A stretch of DNA of 64,000 bases, taken from assembly GCF_049673105.1 (NCBI RefSeq), contig NZ_JBATXG010000020.1, positions 1 through 64,000 of the forward strand, read 5' to 3'. This DNA comes from Castellaniella sp049673105. GTDB taxonomy: Bacteria; Pseudomonadota; Gammaproteobacteria; Burkholderiales; Burkholderiaceae_B. The stretch's first letter is position 1. Each line of letters opens with the position of its first letter. Made by a program: the position numbers and the translations under genes. Of the stretch, positions 17,469-26,345 are shown one piece after another. The notes under the pieces were generated by a model. The model saw only the letters and a program-made list of their open reading frames with translations. It was not told the DNA's origin and searched no databases.

Positions 17469-18443
17469 CTACAGGCGCTGCAACAGCGCCTGAATGGCAT
17501 CACGATCCCAGTTGTGCGCCAGCGCCAGGCGCAACGCAATGCGCGCCTGTAGCGGGTTCAGATCCTGGGCGGCCAGCAGGCCGGTGTCCGTGTCGGCGGC
17601 CTTGGCGGTCACGCTACCGCGCGGCACCCGGCTGGCCCGTATGCAGATCAGGCCCCGGCGGATCGCCTGGGCGCAGCCGCGTTCGGCTGCCGGACTGAGA
17701 CTGCCATTGCCCATGCCCGCCACCACGATGCCGCGCACACCGGCCTGGATGGCCGCCAGATAAACGTGCGCGGGGGCGTCCTGGTAGTCGTGGATGATGT
17801 CCACCGCCGGCAGGGATCGCAGGCCGGTCAGACTGAAAGCCGGCACAGCCAGGGGATCGAGACGCTGGCGGTAACGCACCTGCCCGTCGCACACTGACCC
17901 CAGCACGCCCAGGCCGTCGTGGCCAAAGGCATCGACCCGCGTCGTGTGCCCTTTGGCCGCCTGGCGGGCGGCCAGTATGCCGTCGTTCATCACGATCAGG
18001 ACGCCACGCCCGGCGCTGGCGGAGTCGCGGGCGGCCAGCAGGGCGTTGATCAGGTTCAGGGGGCCGTCGGCGCTGGGTGCGGAAGCTGGACGCATCGCGC
18101 CCGTCAGGACAACAGGTTTAGGGCTGGCGATGGTCAGGTGCAGCAGAAACGCGGTTTCTTCCAGACTGTCGGTGCCGTGCGTGATGACGACGCCGTCGAT
18201 GTCCGGGTCGCGCACCGCCTGTTGCACCCGGCGCGCCAGCTGCAGCACCTGGGTGGTGCGCAGCGCCTTGCTGTCCGTGTTGAACGGTTGTTCGCAGCGG
18301 ATGTCGGCGAGCGCGCTGGCCCCCGGGATGGCGGCCAGCATGGCCTGGATGCCCTGGGTGACCTGATAGTCGGTCAGACGACTGGCATCGGCGGACGTGG
18401 CGGCGATGGTGCCGCCCGTGCCGATCAGCAGCAGACGCCGCAT
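17469..18443 (-). CDS. L-asparaginase
   Basis: The enzyme hydrolyses asparagine to aspartate and ammonia. The 324-residue protein begins MRRLLLIGTGGTIAA, placing the nucleophile threonine at T12, and carries the second catalytic motif HGTDSLEET at about residues 89-97. No signal peptide precedes the catalytic motif, so it is probably cytoplasmic. The start at 18443 is fixed by the family N-terminus and by the TGATG overlap with the upstream glutamate dehydrogenase stop. The frame is open further upstream but only within that gene. Confidence 0.93.
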   Translation of the reverse strand: MRRLLLIGTGGTIAATSADASRLTDYQVTQGIQAMLAAIPGASALADIRCEQPFNTDSKALRTTQVLQLARRVQQAVRDPDIDGVVITHGTDSLEETAFLLHLTIASPKPVVLTGAMRPASAPSADGPLNLINALLAARDSASAGRGVLIVMNDGILAARQAAKGHTTRVDAFGHDGLGVLGSVCDGQVRYRQRLDPLAVPAFSLTGLRSLPAVDIIHDYQDAPAHVYLAAIQAGVRGIVVAGMGNGSLSPAAERGCAQAIRRGLICIRASRVPRGSVTAKAADTDTGLLAAQDLNPLQARIALRLALAHNWDRDAIQALLQRL

Positions 18444-19732
18444 CAGGGGTAAAGGCCGCGCACCTGGCGGGCTTCGAGGATGCGCGAGCAGGCCACGATG
18501 AAGGCGGCTGTGCGCAGGGATACCCCGTGCTGGCGGGCCACGTTCGACATGGCGCTGTAGGCAGCGCGCATCATGGCTTCCAGGCGGTGGTTGATTTCCT
18601 GTTCCGTCCAGAAAAAGCTGGAGAAATCCTGCACCCATTCGAAGTAGCTGACCGTGACCCCGCCGGCATTGGCAACCACGTCGGGCACGATGACCGTGCC
18701 CTTGGCCGAGATGATGTCGTCCGCTTCCGGTGTGGTGGGGCCGTTGGCGCCTTCGACCAGGATGCGGGTGCGGATCAGATCGGCGTTGTCATGCGTGATC
18801 TGGCCTTCCAGGGCGGCAGGGATCAGGATGTCGGTTTCCAGGGACCAGAATTCCTGCGGCGTCAGGGTATCGGCGTCCGGGGCGCCGGCGACGCCGCCGT
18901 GTTCGCGGACATAATCGATCAGCGCGGGGATGTTCAGGCCGCGCGCATTGTGCACAACGCCGGTGTGGTCGTAAATCGCGATGACATGCGCGCCGGCGTC
19001 ATGGAACAGGCGCGCTGCGGTGCCGCCCACATTGCCGAAGCCCTGGATCGTCACGCGGGCGCCCTTGATGTCGATGCTGGATTCTCGGGCGGCTTCGCAG
19101 GCGATGACGTAGACGCCGCGCCCGGTGGCCTCGATGCGCCCCAGGCTGCCTCCCAGAGAGACCGGTTTACCCGTCACGACGCCGGTCGTGGTGCGGCCCT
19201 CGTTCATGGAATACGTGTCCATCATCCAGGCCATGATCTGGCCGTTGGTGTTCACATCCGGCGCGGGGATGTCTTTGGCGGGTCCGATGATGTCGTGGAT
19301 TTCGCTGGTGTAGCGGCGCGTGATGCGTTCGAGTTCGGATTGGGAATGCTGGCGCGGGTCGATGCGGATGCCGCCCTTGGCGCCGCCAAAGGGCAGATTG
19401 ACGGCAGCGGATTTCACCGACATCCAGGCCGACAGGGCCATGACTTCGGACAGTGTGACATCCTGGTGGTAGCGTACGCCGCCCTTGCCCGGTCCGCGCG
19501 AGGTGTTGTGCTGCACACGATAGCCTTCGAAGTGGGCTACGGTGCCGTTGTCCAGTTCGATCGGCACGTCCACGATCAGAATGCGTTTCGGACGTTTGAG
19601 GGTTTCGACCCAGCGGGCCAGATTGCCCAGGTAGGGAGTCACCCGATCGACCTGTTCCAGGTAAATCCCCCAGGGTCCAGGGTGGGCCTGGTCCAGATAC
19701 GAGGGGAGGGAGGGGAAATGCGGTTCAGCCAT
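18443..19732 (-). CDS. gdhA: Glutamate dehydrogenase
   Basis: It interconverts glutamate with 2-oxoglutarate and ammonia. The 429-residue protein belongs to the Glu/Leu/Phe/Val dehydrogenase family: substrate-binding GPGKGGVRYHQDV (about residues 80-92), the catalytic lysine in NLPFGGAKGGIRIDP (about K119) and a Rossmann segment VTIQGFGNVGGTAARL. The size fits the NAD-type hexameric enzyme used for catabolism. The start at 19732 gives the family N-terminus; the frame stays open 22 codons further. Asparaginase follows with a TGATG overlap, so both nitrogen-releasing enzymes are co-translated. Confidence 0.94.
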   Translation of the reverse strand: MAEPHFPSLPSYLDQAHPGPWGIYLEQVDRVTPYLGNLARWVETLKRPKRILIVDVPIELDNGTVAHFEGYRVQHNTSRGPGKGGVRYHQDVTLSEVMALSAWMSVKSAAVNLPFGGAKGGIRIDPRQHSQSELERITRRYTSEIHDIIGPAKDIPAPDVNTNGQIMAWMMDTYSMNEGRTTTGVVTGKPVSLGGSLGRIEATGRGVYVIACEAARESSIDIKGARVTIQGFGNVGGTAARLFHDAGAHVIAIYDHTGVVHNARGLNIPALIDYVREHGGVAGAPDADTLTPQEFWSLETDILIPAALEGQITHDNADLIRTRILVEGANGPTTPEADDIISAKGTVIVPDVVANAGGVTVSYFEWVQDFSSFFWTEQEINHRLEAMMRAAYSAMSNVARQHGVSLRTAAFIVACSRILEARQVRGLYP

Positions 19733-19889
19733 GGTGTGCAGCCTTTTTATGAATATAGAGAGGGCGACGACATACAACTGACCCCATTTTAGTGCCACCC
19801 GGATCGCCTGGGGAATAGGCCAGGCGAATCGGTGGAGGCATCAAAGGGCAATGACCGTGCCCAGGATCTTGTCAGGGTTATATGAAACC

Positions 19890-19904
19890 AACGATTTGTT
19901 CGTT
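19890..19904. promoter_or_regulatory. Inverted repeat in the gdhA-cysH divergent region
   Basis: AACGA (19890-19894) and TCGTT (19900-19904) form an inverted repeat with a 5-base centre, about 90 bases upstream of cysH. The surrounding region (19733-19993, 261 bases) has no gene. A site for a LysR-type regulator such as CysB is possible but unproven. No clear -35/-10 pair is visible. Confidence 0.3.
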
Positions 19905-19993
19905 CCGTTGCCATGGCCGCGAAGGCACACTGGGACCTGTTGTCGGCAGACGCTTGCTGTCTTTGCCGCCGGCTTTCCTGAATGGAGTGTCCC

Positions 19994-20776
19994 GTGCCCA
20001 CCCCCCTGACCGCTTCCTTATCGCGCCTTTGGCAGGCGGTGCTGGCCCGTCTGGGTGAGATTGCCGCAGACCATCCCGATGCCGTGCTGGCCTCGTCGAT
20101 GGGGGTCGAGGACACCCTGCTGATCCATGCCTTGGCTCAGTTGCCGCAGCCGCTGGGCGTATTCATGCTGGATACCGGGCGCTTGCATGCAGAGACCATC
20201 GCCATGGTGGATGTGATCCGTGAACGCTATGGCATCGTTGTACAGCGCATGCACCCCGACCCGGCTGCCGTGCAGGCGCATGTCGCGGCGCATGGCGAAT
20301 TCGCCTTTTACGAGAGCGTCGCGCTGCGCAAGGAATGCTGCGGCATCCGCAAGGTCGAACCCTTGCGCCGGGCGCTGGCGGGCCACACCGCCTGGATCAC
20401 GGGCCAGCGCCGGGAACAGTCCGTCACGCGCACGGAATTGCCGGAATTCCAATGGGACGAGACCTTCGGCTTGTGGAAATTCAACCCGCTGGCTGCCTGG
20501 ACGAGCGAAGACGTCTGGGCGGTGATCCGGGCGCTGGACATCCCCTACAACCCCTTGCATGACCGAGGCTACCCTTCTATCGGCTGCGAACCCTGTACGC
20601 GGGCCGTGCGTCCGGGCGAGGACGCGCGCGCGGGCCGCTGGTGGTGGGAGCAGCGCGACAGCCGTGAATGCGGCCTGCATGCCTCCAATCTGGCAGATCG
20701 TCGTCCCCTGGTGCGCCCGCGGCGCGCTGGCGATCCTGCTTATCCTGACTCCGTCGAATCTTCACTTTCATCATGA
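19994..20776 (+). CDS. cysH: Assimilatory adenylylsulfate (APS) reductase
   Basis: The enzyme reduces APS to sulfite with thioredoxin. The 260-residue protein has the four cysteines of the [4Fe-4S] APS-reductase type: C115-C116 in KECCGIRK and C198-xx-C201 in IGCEPCTRA, plus the catalytic RECGLH (C226). PAPS reductases lack the CC/CxxC set, so APS is the likely substrate. I prefer the GTG at 19994 because GGAG lies six bases upstream; an in-frame ATG at 19982 has no such site. The stop overlaps the cysD start (ATGA at 20773). Confidence 0.93.
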   Translation: MPTPLTASLSRLWQAVLARLGEIAADHPDAVLASSMGVEDTLLIHALAQLPQPLGVFMLDTGRLHAETIAMVDVIRERYGIVVQRMHPDPAAVQAHVAAHGEFAFYESVALRKECCGIRKVEPLRRALAGHTAWITGQRREQSVTRTELPEFQWDETFGLWKFNPLAAWTSEDVWAVIRALDIPYNPLHDRGYPSIGCEPCTRAVRPGEDARAGRWWWEQRDSRECGLHASNLADRRPLVRPRRAGDPAYPDSVESSLSS

Positions 20777-21690
20777 CGACTGCTACAGCTTCCTCTACCC
20801 GCACCCATCTGGATTGGCTGGAATCCGAAGCCATTCATATCCTGCGCGAAGTCGCCGCCGAGTGCGCGCGGCCCGTGCTGCTGTTTTCCGGCGGCAAGGA
20901 TTCCTGCGTGCTGCTGCGACTGGCGGAAAAGGCCTTCCGGCCGGGACGCTTTCCCTTTCCCCTGATGCATATCGACACCGGGCACAATTTTCCCGAAGTC
21001 ATTGCCTTTCGCGATCAGCGCGCGGGCGAACTGGGCGAGGAACTGATCGTGCGCAGCGTCGAAGATTCCATCGCGCGCGGCACGGTGGTGTTGCGCCACG
21101 CGACGGATTCGCGCAACGCCGCGCAGGCCACGACGTTGCTGGAATCCATTGCGGAATTCGGCTTTGACGCTTGCATCGGCGGCGCCCGGCGCGACGAGGA
21201 AAAAGCCCGCGCCAAGGAACGCATCTGCTCTTTTCGTGATGAATTCGGCCAGTGGGACCCCAAGGCGCAACGGCCAGAGCTCTGGAATCTATACAACACG
21301 CGCGTGCATCCTGGCGAAAATATCCGGGTGTTTCCCATTTCCAACTGGACTGAACTGGATGTGTGGCAGTACATCGAGCGTGAACGACTGGCGCTGCCGT
21401 CGCTGTATTACGCCCATTCCCGGGACATCGTGCGCCGCCAGGGCTTGCTGGTGCCGGTGACGCCGCTGACGCCGCTGCGCGACGGCGAACACCAGGAACG
21501 GCTGACGGTGCGCTTTCGCACGGTGGGCGATGTGTCCTGCACCTGCCCGGTGGCGTCCGATGCCGCCACGCCTGCCGACATCATTGCCGAAACAGCGGTC
21601 GCCACGCTGACCGAGCGGGGCGCCACGCGCATGGATGACCAGACCTCGGAAGCGTCGATGGAACGGCGCAAGAAACAAGGATATTTCTGA
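20773..21690 (+). CDS. cysD: Sulfate adenylyltransferase subunit 2
   Basis: CysD is the catalytic ATP sulfurylase subunit that makes APS from sulfate and ATP, driven by GTP hydrolysis in CysN. The 305-residue protein has the PP-loop-type signature LLFSGGKDSCVLLRLAEKAF and the conserved segments MHIDTGHNFPE and GGARRDEEKARAKER. Its ATG overlaps the cysH stop and its own stop overlaps the cysN start (TGATG at 21688-21692), so all three genes are coupled. Confidence 0.97.
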   Translation: MTTATASSTRTHLDWLESEAIHILREVAAECARPVLLFSGGKDSCVLLRLAEKAFRPGRFPFPLMHIDTGHNFPEVIAFRDQRAGELGEELIVRSVEDSIARGTVVLRHATDSRNAAQATTLLESIAEFGFDACIGGARRDEEKARAKERICSFRDEFGQWDPKAQRPELWNLYNTRVHPGENIRVFPISNWTELDVWQYIERERLALPSLYYAHSRDIVRRQGLLVPVTPLTPLRDGEHQERLTVRFRTVGDVSCTCPVASDAATPADIIAETAVATLTERGATRMDDQTSEASMERRKKQGYF

Positions 21691-22991
21691 TGAATGCGAT
21701 CAATGAACAGTGGCCCGCATCCGGCGAGACCGGGGTGTTGCGTCTGATCACGGCGGGATCCGTGGACGATGGCAAATCCACTCTGATCGGGCGTTTGCTG
21801 CTGGACAGCAAGGGCGTCTTCGCCGATCAGCTGCAGGCCATCGCCGGGTCGAAATACACCCGGGCGCCGGACGCGCAATACGATCTGGCTCTGTTGACCG
21901 ACGGCCTGGAGGCCGAGCGCGAGCAGGGCATCACCATCGACGTCGCCTACCGATATTTCGCCACGCCGGCGCGCAAATTCATCGTCGCTGACGCGCCCGG
22001 ACACGAGCAGTACACGCGCAATATGGTGACGGGTGCGTCCACAGCGGATGCCGCCGTCATCCTGATCGACGCCAGCCGCGCGACCGATGGCGATTTGCTG
22101 CCGCAGACCAAGCGACACAGCTCTCTGGCGCGGCTGCTGGGGCTGCAGCACATTGTCGTGGCGGTTAATAAAATGGACCTGGTGGGCTGGGACAAAGCCG
22201 TCTTTGACCGGATTCATGCAGCCTATCAAGATCTGGCGGCGCGGCTGGACATTCCGCATTTCCATATCGTGCCCCTGTCGGCCCTGTCCGGCGACAACGT
22301 CGTGCAGCGCAGCGAACGCACCCCCTGGTATCAGGGTCTGCCCTTGCTGGCCTTGCTCGAATCCCTGCCGCTGGATCCGCATCAGGGCAATGGCCAGGCC
22401 CGCTTTTTTGTGCAATGGGTAATCCGTCACCAGGGCAGCGGGCCGGATGCCTTCCGGGGCTATGCGGGCCAGCTGCAGGGCGGGGCCTGGCGGGTGGGCG
22501 ATGCCGTGCAGGTGCTGCCCAGCCAGGAAACCGCCGTCATCACCCGCCTGCTGCGCGGGGACCAGGTGCTGGACGAGGCGCTGCCAGGCGACAGCATCAC
22601 CGTGGTGCTCGATCGGGACATCGACGTATCGCGCGGTGATCTGCTGGTCGATGGCCACGCACAAGCCGTGTTGCGACAGGATTTCGAGGCGGATTTGTGC
22701 TGGCTGGATCAGCAGGCCCTGAATCCGGCCCGGCTGTACTGGTTGAAGCTGGGCAGCCGCCTGACGCAGGCCCGGATTCAGGCTGTGCAGACCCGGCGCG
22801 ACATCCATGAGCTGCGTTCCGTCGACTGGAACGGCACCCTGGCCATGAACGATATCGGTCGGGTCCGCCTGCGCACCCGCGATCCCCTGGTGCTGGATGA
22901 CTACGAGACACAACGGGCCACGGGGGCCTTCATCCTGATCGACACGGCCACGAATCAGACTGCGGCGGCGGGCCTGGTGCGCACCCGATGA
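21690..22991 (+). CDS. cysN: Sulfate adenylyltransferase subunit 1 (GTPase)
   Basis: CysN is the regulatory GTPase of ATP sulfurylase. The 433-residue protein has an EF-Tu-like G domain: P-loop AGSVDDGKSTLIG, switch-II DAPGHEQYTRN and the guanine-specificity motif NKMD, followed by beta-barrel domains. No APS kinase (CysC) domain is fused at the C-terminus and no cysC lies nearby, which fits the APS-reductase type of cysH upstream. Translation is coupled to cysD. Confidence 0.97.
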   Translation: MNAINEQWPASGETGVLRLITAGSVDDGKSTLIGRLLLDSKGVFADQLQAIAGSKYTRAPDAQYDLALLTDGLEAEREQGITIDVAYRYFATPARKFIVADAPGHEQYTRNMVTGASTADAAVILIDASRATDGDLLPQTKRHSSLARLLGLQHIVVAVNKMDLVGWDKAVFDRIHAAYQDLAARLDIPHFHIVPLSALSGDNVVQRSERTPWYQGLPLLALLESLPLDPHQGNGQARFFVQWVIRHQGSGPDAFRGYAGQLQGGAWRVGDAVQVLPSQETAVITRLLRGDQVLDEALPGDSITVVLDRDIDVSRGDLLVDGHAQAVLRQDFEADLCWLDQQALNPARLYWLKLGSRLTQARIQAVQTRRDIHELRSVDWNGTLAMNDIGRVRLRTRDPLVLDDYETQRATGAFILIDTATNQTAAAGLVRTR

Positions 22992-23090
22992 GGGAGCGGG
23001 CAGGCGCGTTGGAGCATGAGTAGGCGGTGATTTGGGGGTGTGACACAATGCCGGATCACTCCTTCTCTTGGTGTCCGGACCCCTGCGATC

Positions 23091-24011
23091 ATGTCACTCG
23101 TCCAACAGAATATCCGCTTGCCGTCCCTGGCGACGATACGGGCGTTTGAGTCCGCCGCTCGGCTGGGGTCTTTTGGGCGGGCCGCCGAGGAACTCTGCGT
23201 GACCGCCAGCGCGGTGGGCAAGCGCATTACCCAATTGGAAACCTTGCTGGGCCAGCCGCTGTTCGAGCGCGGCAGCCGGGGGGTGGCGCTGACCGCCGTC
23301 GGGCATGAATACCTGGAGCAGATCGAAACCGCGCTGCACCTGCTGTCGAACGTATCTTTGCACCACCGGGCGAAAAAGCCGCGCGACAGCTTGCGGCTGG
23401 TCACGACGCCCTCGTTCGGCCATTCCGTGTTGGGGCCGCATCTGCACGAGTTCATGCAAGCGCATCCCAATCTGGATCTCAGTGTGGTGATGTCCATTCC
23501 GTACCTGGACATCGGGCCGTCGCAGGCGGATTTCTGGATCCGTTTCGGACTGGGGCGTTACCCTGGCGCAGTGTCCGAGCTGCTGACCGACGATGTGGTC
23601 TTTCCGGTATGTTCTCCAGACTATCTACGCCGTCATGGGCCGCTGCGCCAGCCATCCGATCTGCAGTTCGGCCATCTGCTGCACAGTCCTCTGGATCCTT
23701 GGAAACCCTGGTTCGACGCCGCCGGGCTGGATTGGCCCGAACCCGAGGAGGGCATCAGTTTCTTTGATCTGGGCATGGCCATGGCGTCCGCCCGCGCCGG
23801 CCAGGGGGTCATGATCACCCGCCGCAGCCTGGCCAGCCACAGTCTGCGGACAGGGGAACTGGTGGCGCCCTTTGCGGTCACGGCGGCCCCGGATTCTCAC
23901 TACTACTTGTGTCACGACGCCTCGATGCCGCTGGTCGGCGTCAGGCTATCGTTTTCCCTATGGCTCAGGGATCTGTGCCGCCGGATTCCCAGTTTTCCTC
24001 TAGGGGACTGA
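23091..24011 (+). CDS. LysR-family transcriptional regulator (GcvA-like)
   Basis: The protein (306 residues from the ATG at 23091) has an N-terminal winged helix-turn-helix: LPSLATIRAFESAARLGSF followed by RAAEELCVTASAVGKRI and GQPLFERGSRGVALT. A type-2 periplasmic-like effector domain occupies the rest, where QADFWIRFG resembles the GcvA subgroup. A GTG start at 23040 behind a G-rich stretch is an alternative and would add 17 residues. It is followed on the same strand by the ABC importer genes from 24141, so it may regulate them, or the cys operon; neither is shown by the sequence. Confidence 0.88.
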   Translation: MSLVQQNIRLPSLATIRAFESAARLGSFGRAAEELCVTASAVGKRITQLETLLGQPLFERGSRGVALTAVGHEYLEQIETALHLLSNVSLHHRAKKPRDSLRLVTTPSFGHSVLGPHLHEFMQAHPNLDLSVVMSIPYLDIGPSQADFWIRFGLGRYPGAVSELLTDDVVFPVCSPDYLRRHGPLRQPSDLQFGHLLHSPLDPWKPWFDAAGLDWPEPEEGISFFDLGMAMASARAGQGVMITRRSLASHSLRTGELVAPFAVTAAPDSHYYLCHDASMPLVGVRLSFSLWLRDLCRRIPSFPLGD

Positions 24012-24140
24012 TGCGGTGCGGAATTATTTTCCGCCCTGTCCCGAGGCAATTTCCAACCGCTCCTGTGGTGGATCGCTAGACTTTCGCCGATACCACTCAT
24101 GGCTGGCAAGACAGTCAGCCGCACGACAACAGGAGACCTC

Positions 24141-25355
24141 ATGAAACTGTCCAAAACCTGCTTGGCCGCAGCGCTGACGCTGTCGCTGGCATCCACTGCC
24201 TATGCCGCCGAGACCATCAAGATCGGGGTGTCCGGCCCCTATACCGGGGGGTCGTCGTCGATGGGGGTCAGCATGCGCGAAGGTGTGCGCCTGGCCGCCC
24301 GCGACATCAACGCCAACGGCGGTGTGCTGGGTCGTCAGCTGGAACTGATCGAGCGCGACGACGAAGCCAAGAACGAACGCGGCGTCCAGATCGCCCAGGA
24401 ACTGATCAACCGCGAACAGGTCGTGGCGACGGTGGGCTTCATCAATACCGGGGTGGCGTTGGCCGCGACCCGCTTCTATCAAAAGGCCGAGATTCCTGCC
24501 ATCGTCAACGTGTCGACCGGCACGGTGGTGTCGCGGCAGTTCGAACAGCCGAAATATCCGGCCAACTATATCTTCCGCACCGCCGCGGCTGACAATATCC
24601 AGGCGCCCATGATCGCCGCCGAAGCCGTGACCAAGCGCGGCTTGAAGAAAGTCGCCATCATGGCCGACTCCACCAACTACGGCCAACTGGGTCGCGAGGA
24701 CATGGAAAAGGCCCTGGACGCGCTGGGCGTCAAGCCTGTCGTGGTGGAAAAATTCAATATCGGCGATGTGGACATGACGGCGCAGTTGCTACGGGCCAAG
24801 GAAGCTGGCGCGCAAGCCCTGCTCACCTACGGCATCGGGCCCGAACTCGCGCAGTTGGCCAACGGCATGGCCAAGCTGGGCTGGAAAGTCCCGATGATCG
24901 GTAGCTGGACGCTGGCCATGGCGAACTTCATCGATACGGCGCGGGTCAATGGTGACGGCGCGCTGATGCCACAGACCTTCATCCAGAACCCCAACACACC
25001 GAAACGCAAGGCCTTCATCGACGCCTACGTCAAGGACGCCCAGCCGAAAAACGGCGTGATCGAATCAGCCGTGTCCGCGGCTCAGGGCTATGACTCGGTT
25101 CTGTTGCTGGCAGCCGCCATCGAGCAGGCCGGCAACACCAAGGGGCAAGACATCCGCGCCGCCCTGGAAAATCTGCAGAAACCGGTCGAGGGCGTCATCA
25201 TGACCTACAAGCAGCCTTATTCGACGACCGATCACGAGACCATCGACAGTCCTGACACGGTCTATATGGGCGAGGTCTCCAAGGGCCGGGTGGTGTTCGC
25301 CCACCCCGAAGACGAACAGCGCAGCGTGGCCAATTCCGGCCAATCCGCGCAGTAA
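24141..25355 (+). CDS. ABC transporter substrate-binding protein, branched-chain amino acid type
   Basis: A periplasmic type-1 binding protein of the LivK/HAAT family. The start at 24141 has AGGAG upstream and gives a clean signal peptide (residues 1-23, ending STAYA before AETIKIGVSG). The 404-residue protein carries family segments such as GPYTGGSSSMG, AARDINANGGVLGRQLELIERDD and a C-terminal fragment with YSTTDHETI. Ligand unknown: HAAT proteins bind leucine-type amino acids, amides, urea or aromatic acids. It is first in the operon with LivH-, LivMG- and LivF-type genes. Confidence 0.93.
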   Translation: MKLSKTCLAAALTLSLASTAYAAETIKIGVSGPYTGGSSSMGVSMREGVRLAARDINANGGVLGRQLELIERDDEAKNERGVQIAQELINREQVVATVGFINTGVALAATRFYQKAEIPAIVNVSTGTVVSRQFEQPKYPANYIFRTAAADNIQAPMIAAEAVTKRGLKKVAIMADSTNYGQLGREDMEKALDALGVKPVVVEKFNIGDVDMTAQLLRAKEAGAQALLTYGIGPELAQLANGMAKLGWKVPMIGSWTLAMANFIDTARVNGDGALMPQTFIQNPNTPKRKAFIDAYVKDAQPKNGVIESAVSAAQGYDSVLLLAAAIEQAGNTKGQDIRAALENLQKPVEGVIMTYKQPYSTTDHETIDSPDTVYMGEVSKGRVVFAHPEDEQRSVANSGQSAQ

Positions 25356-25367
25356 GCCTGCTCGATC

Positions 25368-25405
25368 CATGCTTCCCCCCGACAGTCTGACAGGACGGGG
25401 GCATG
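25368..25405 (+). promoter_or_regulatory. Hairpin between binding-protein and permease genes
   Basis: CATGC, then (after a small bulge) CCCCG on the left pairs with CGGGG and GCATG on the right, around a 14-base loop. It sits 12 bases after the stop of the binding-protein gene and lacks a T-run. A role as an mRNA stabiliser or partial terminator is inferred from its position. Confidence 0.5.
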
Positions 25406-25466
25406 CCTTGTAGCGCCGTCGGGGCGGCCTTGTTCCGCCGGACGGCGCGTTTTGCTGGAATGTGTC

Positions 25467-26342
25467 ATGACGATTTTTCTGCAGCTTGCCTACAGCGGCA
25501 TTGCTTTGGGCATGATTTACGCGGTCATCGCCTTCGGGTACCAACTGACGTATGCCACCTCCGAGACCCTGAATTTCGGGCAGGGCGACGCCCTGATGCT
25601 GGGCGGCCTGGTGGGCCTGACCTTGGTGGGTTTTGGGATCAGCTACTGGCTGATGATTCCCTTGGTCTGCATTTTCGGAATGCTGCAAGGGTCCGTGGTC
25701 GAACGCGTGGCGGTGCGGCCCGCGATCCAGGCCCGATCCGAATTCGGCTGGATCATGGCCACGATCGCCCTGGGCATCATCTTTCGCAATATGGCGGAAA
25801 ACATCTGGGGCCGCGACGCTTTGCGCTTTCCCTCGCCGGTTTCCGAAACGCCGTTCACCGTGCTGGGCGCGCGCATCCTGCCGATGGAATTGCTGGTCGT
25901 GGCGGGCGCTCTGCTGATCATGGGCGCCATCGAATTGTTCACCCGTAGCTCGATCTATGGCAAGGCCGTGGTCGCCACGGCGGGGGACCGGGATGCCGCC
26001 GGCCTGATGGGCATCAATACCAAACTGGTCATCACCTTTTCGTATGCGCTGTCGTCCTTGACGGCGGCTTTTGCCGGCGTGCTGGTCGCGCCGCTGACGC
26101 TGACCGGCGCCTCGATGGGCGCCGTGCTGGGCCTGAAGGCCTTTGCCGTCGCCATCGTGGGGGGGCTGAACAGCGGGATGGGCGCCATCGTCGGCGGCCT
26201 GTTGCTGGGGATCATGGAGACCATGACGGGTTTCTACCTGTCCACCGGCTACAAGGATGTGCCGGGCCTGATTCTGTTGCTGCTGGTGCTGACCGTACGT
26301 CCTGCCGGTCTGTTTGGCAAAACCGCCATCAAGAAGGTCTGA
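25467..26342 (+). CDS. ABC transporter permease, LivH type
   Basis: The 291-residue membrane protein has about eight hydrophobic segments and the LivH-type features ALGMIYAVIAFGYQLTYATSETLNFGQGD near the N-terminus, AAGLMGINTKLVI in the cytoplasmic loop facing the ATPase, and AFAVAIVGGLNSGMGAIVGG near the end. It pairs with the LivM half of the next gene. The ATG at 25467 was chosen over a TTG five codons upstream. The next gene starts three bases after its stop. Confidence 0.92.
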   Translation: MTIFLQLAYSGIALGMIYAVIAFGYQLTYATSETLNFGQGDALMLGGLVGLTLVGFGISYWLMIPLVCIFGMLQGSVVERVAVRPAIQARSEFGWIMATIALGIIFRNMAENIWGRDALRFPSPVSETPFTVLGARILPMELLVVAGALLIMGAIELFTRSSIYGKAVVATAGDRDAAGLMGINTKLVITFSYALSSLTAAFAGVLVAPLTLTGASMGAVLGLKAFAVAIVGGLNSGMGAIVGGLLLGIMETMTGFYLSTGYKDVPGLILLLLVLTVRPAGLFGKTAIKKV

Positions 26343-26345
26343 TCC

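Noticed and set aside
24018..24034. Small hairpin GCGGAA/TTCCGC after the LysR gene
   Set aside because: A six-base stem without a T-run is too weak to call a terminator.
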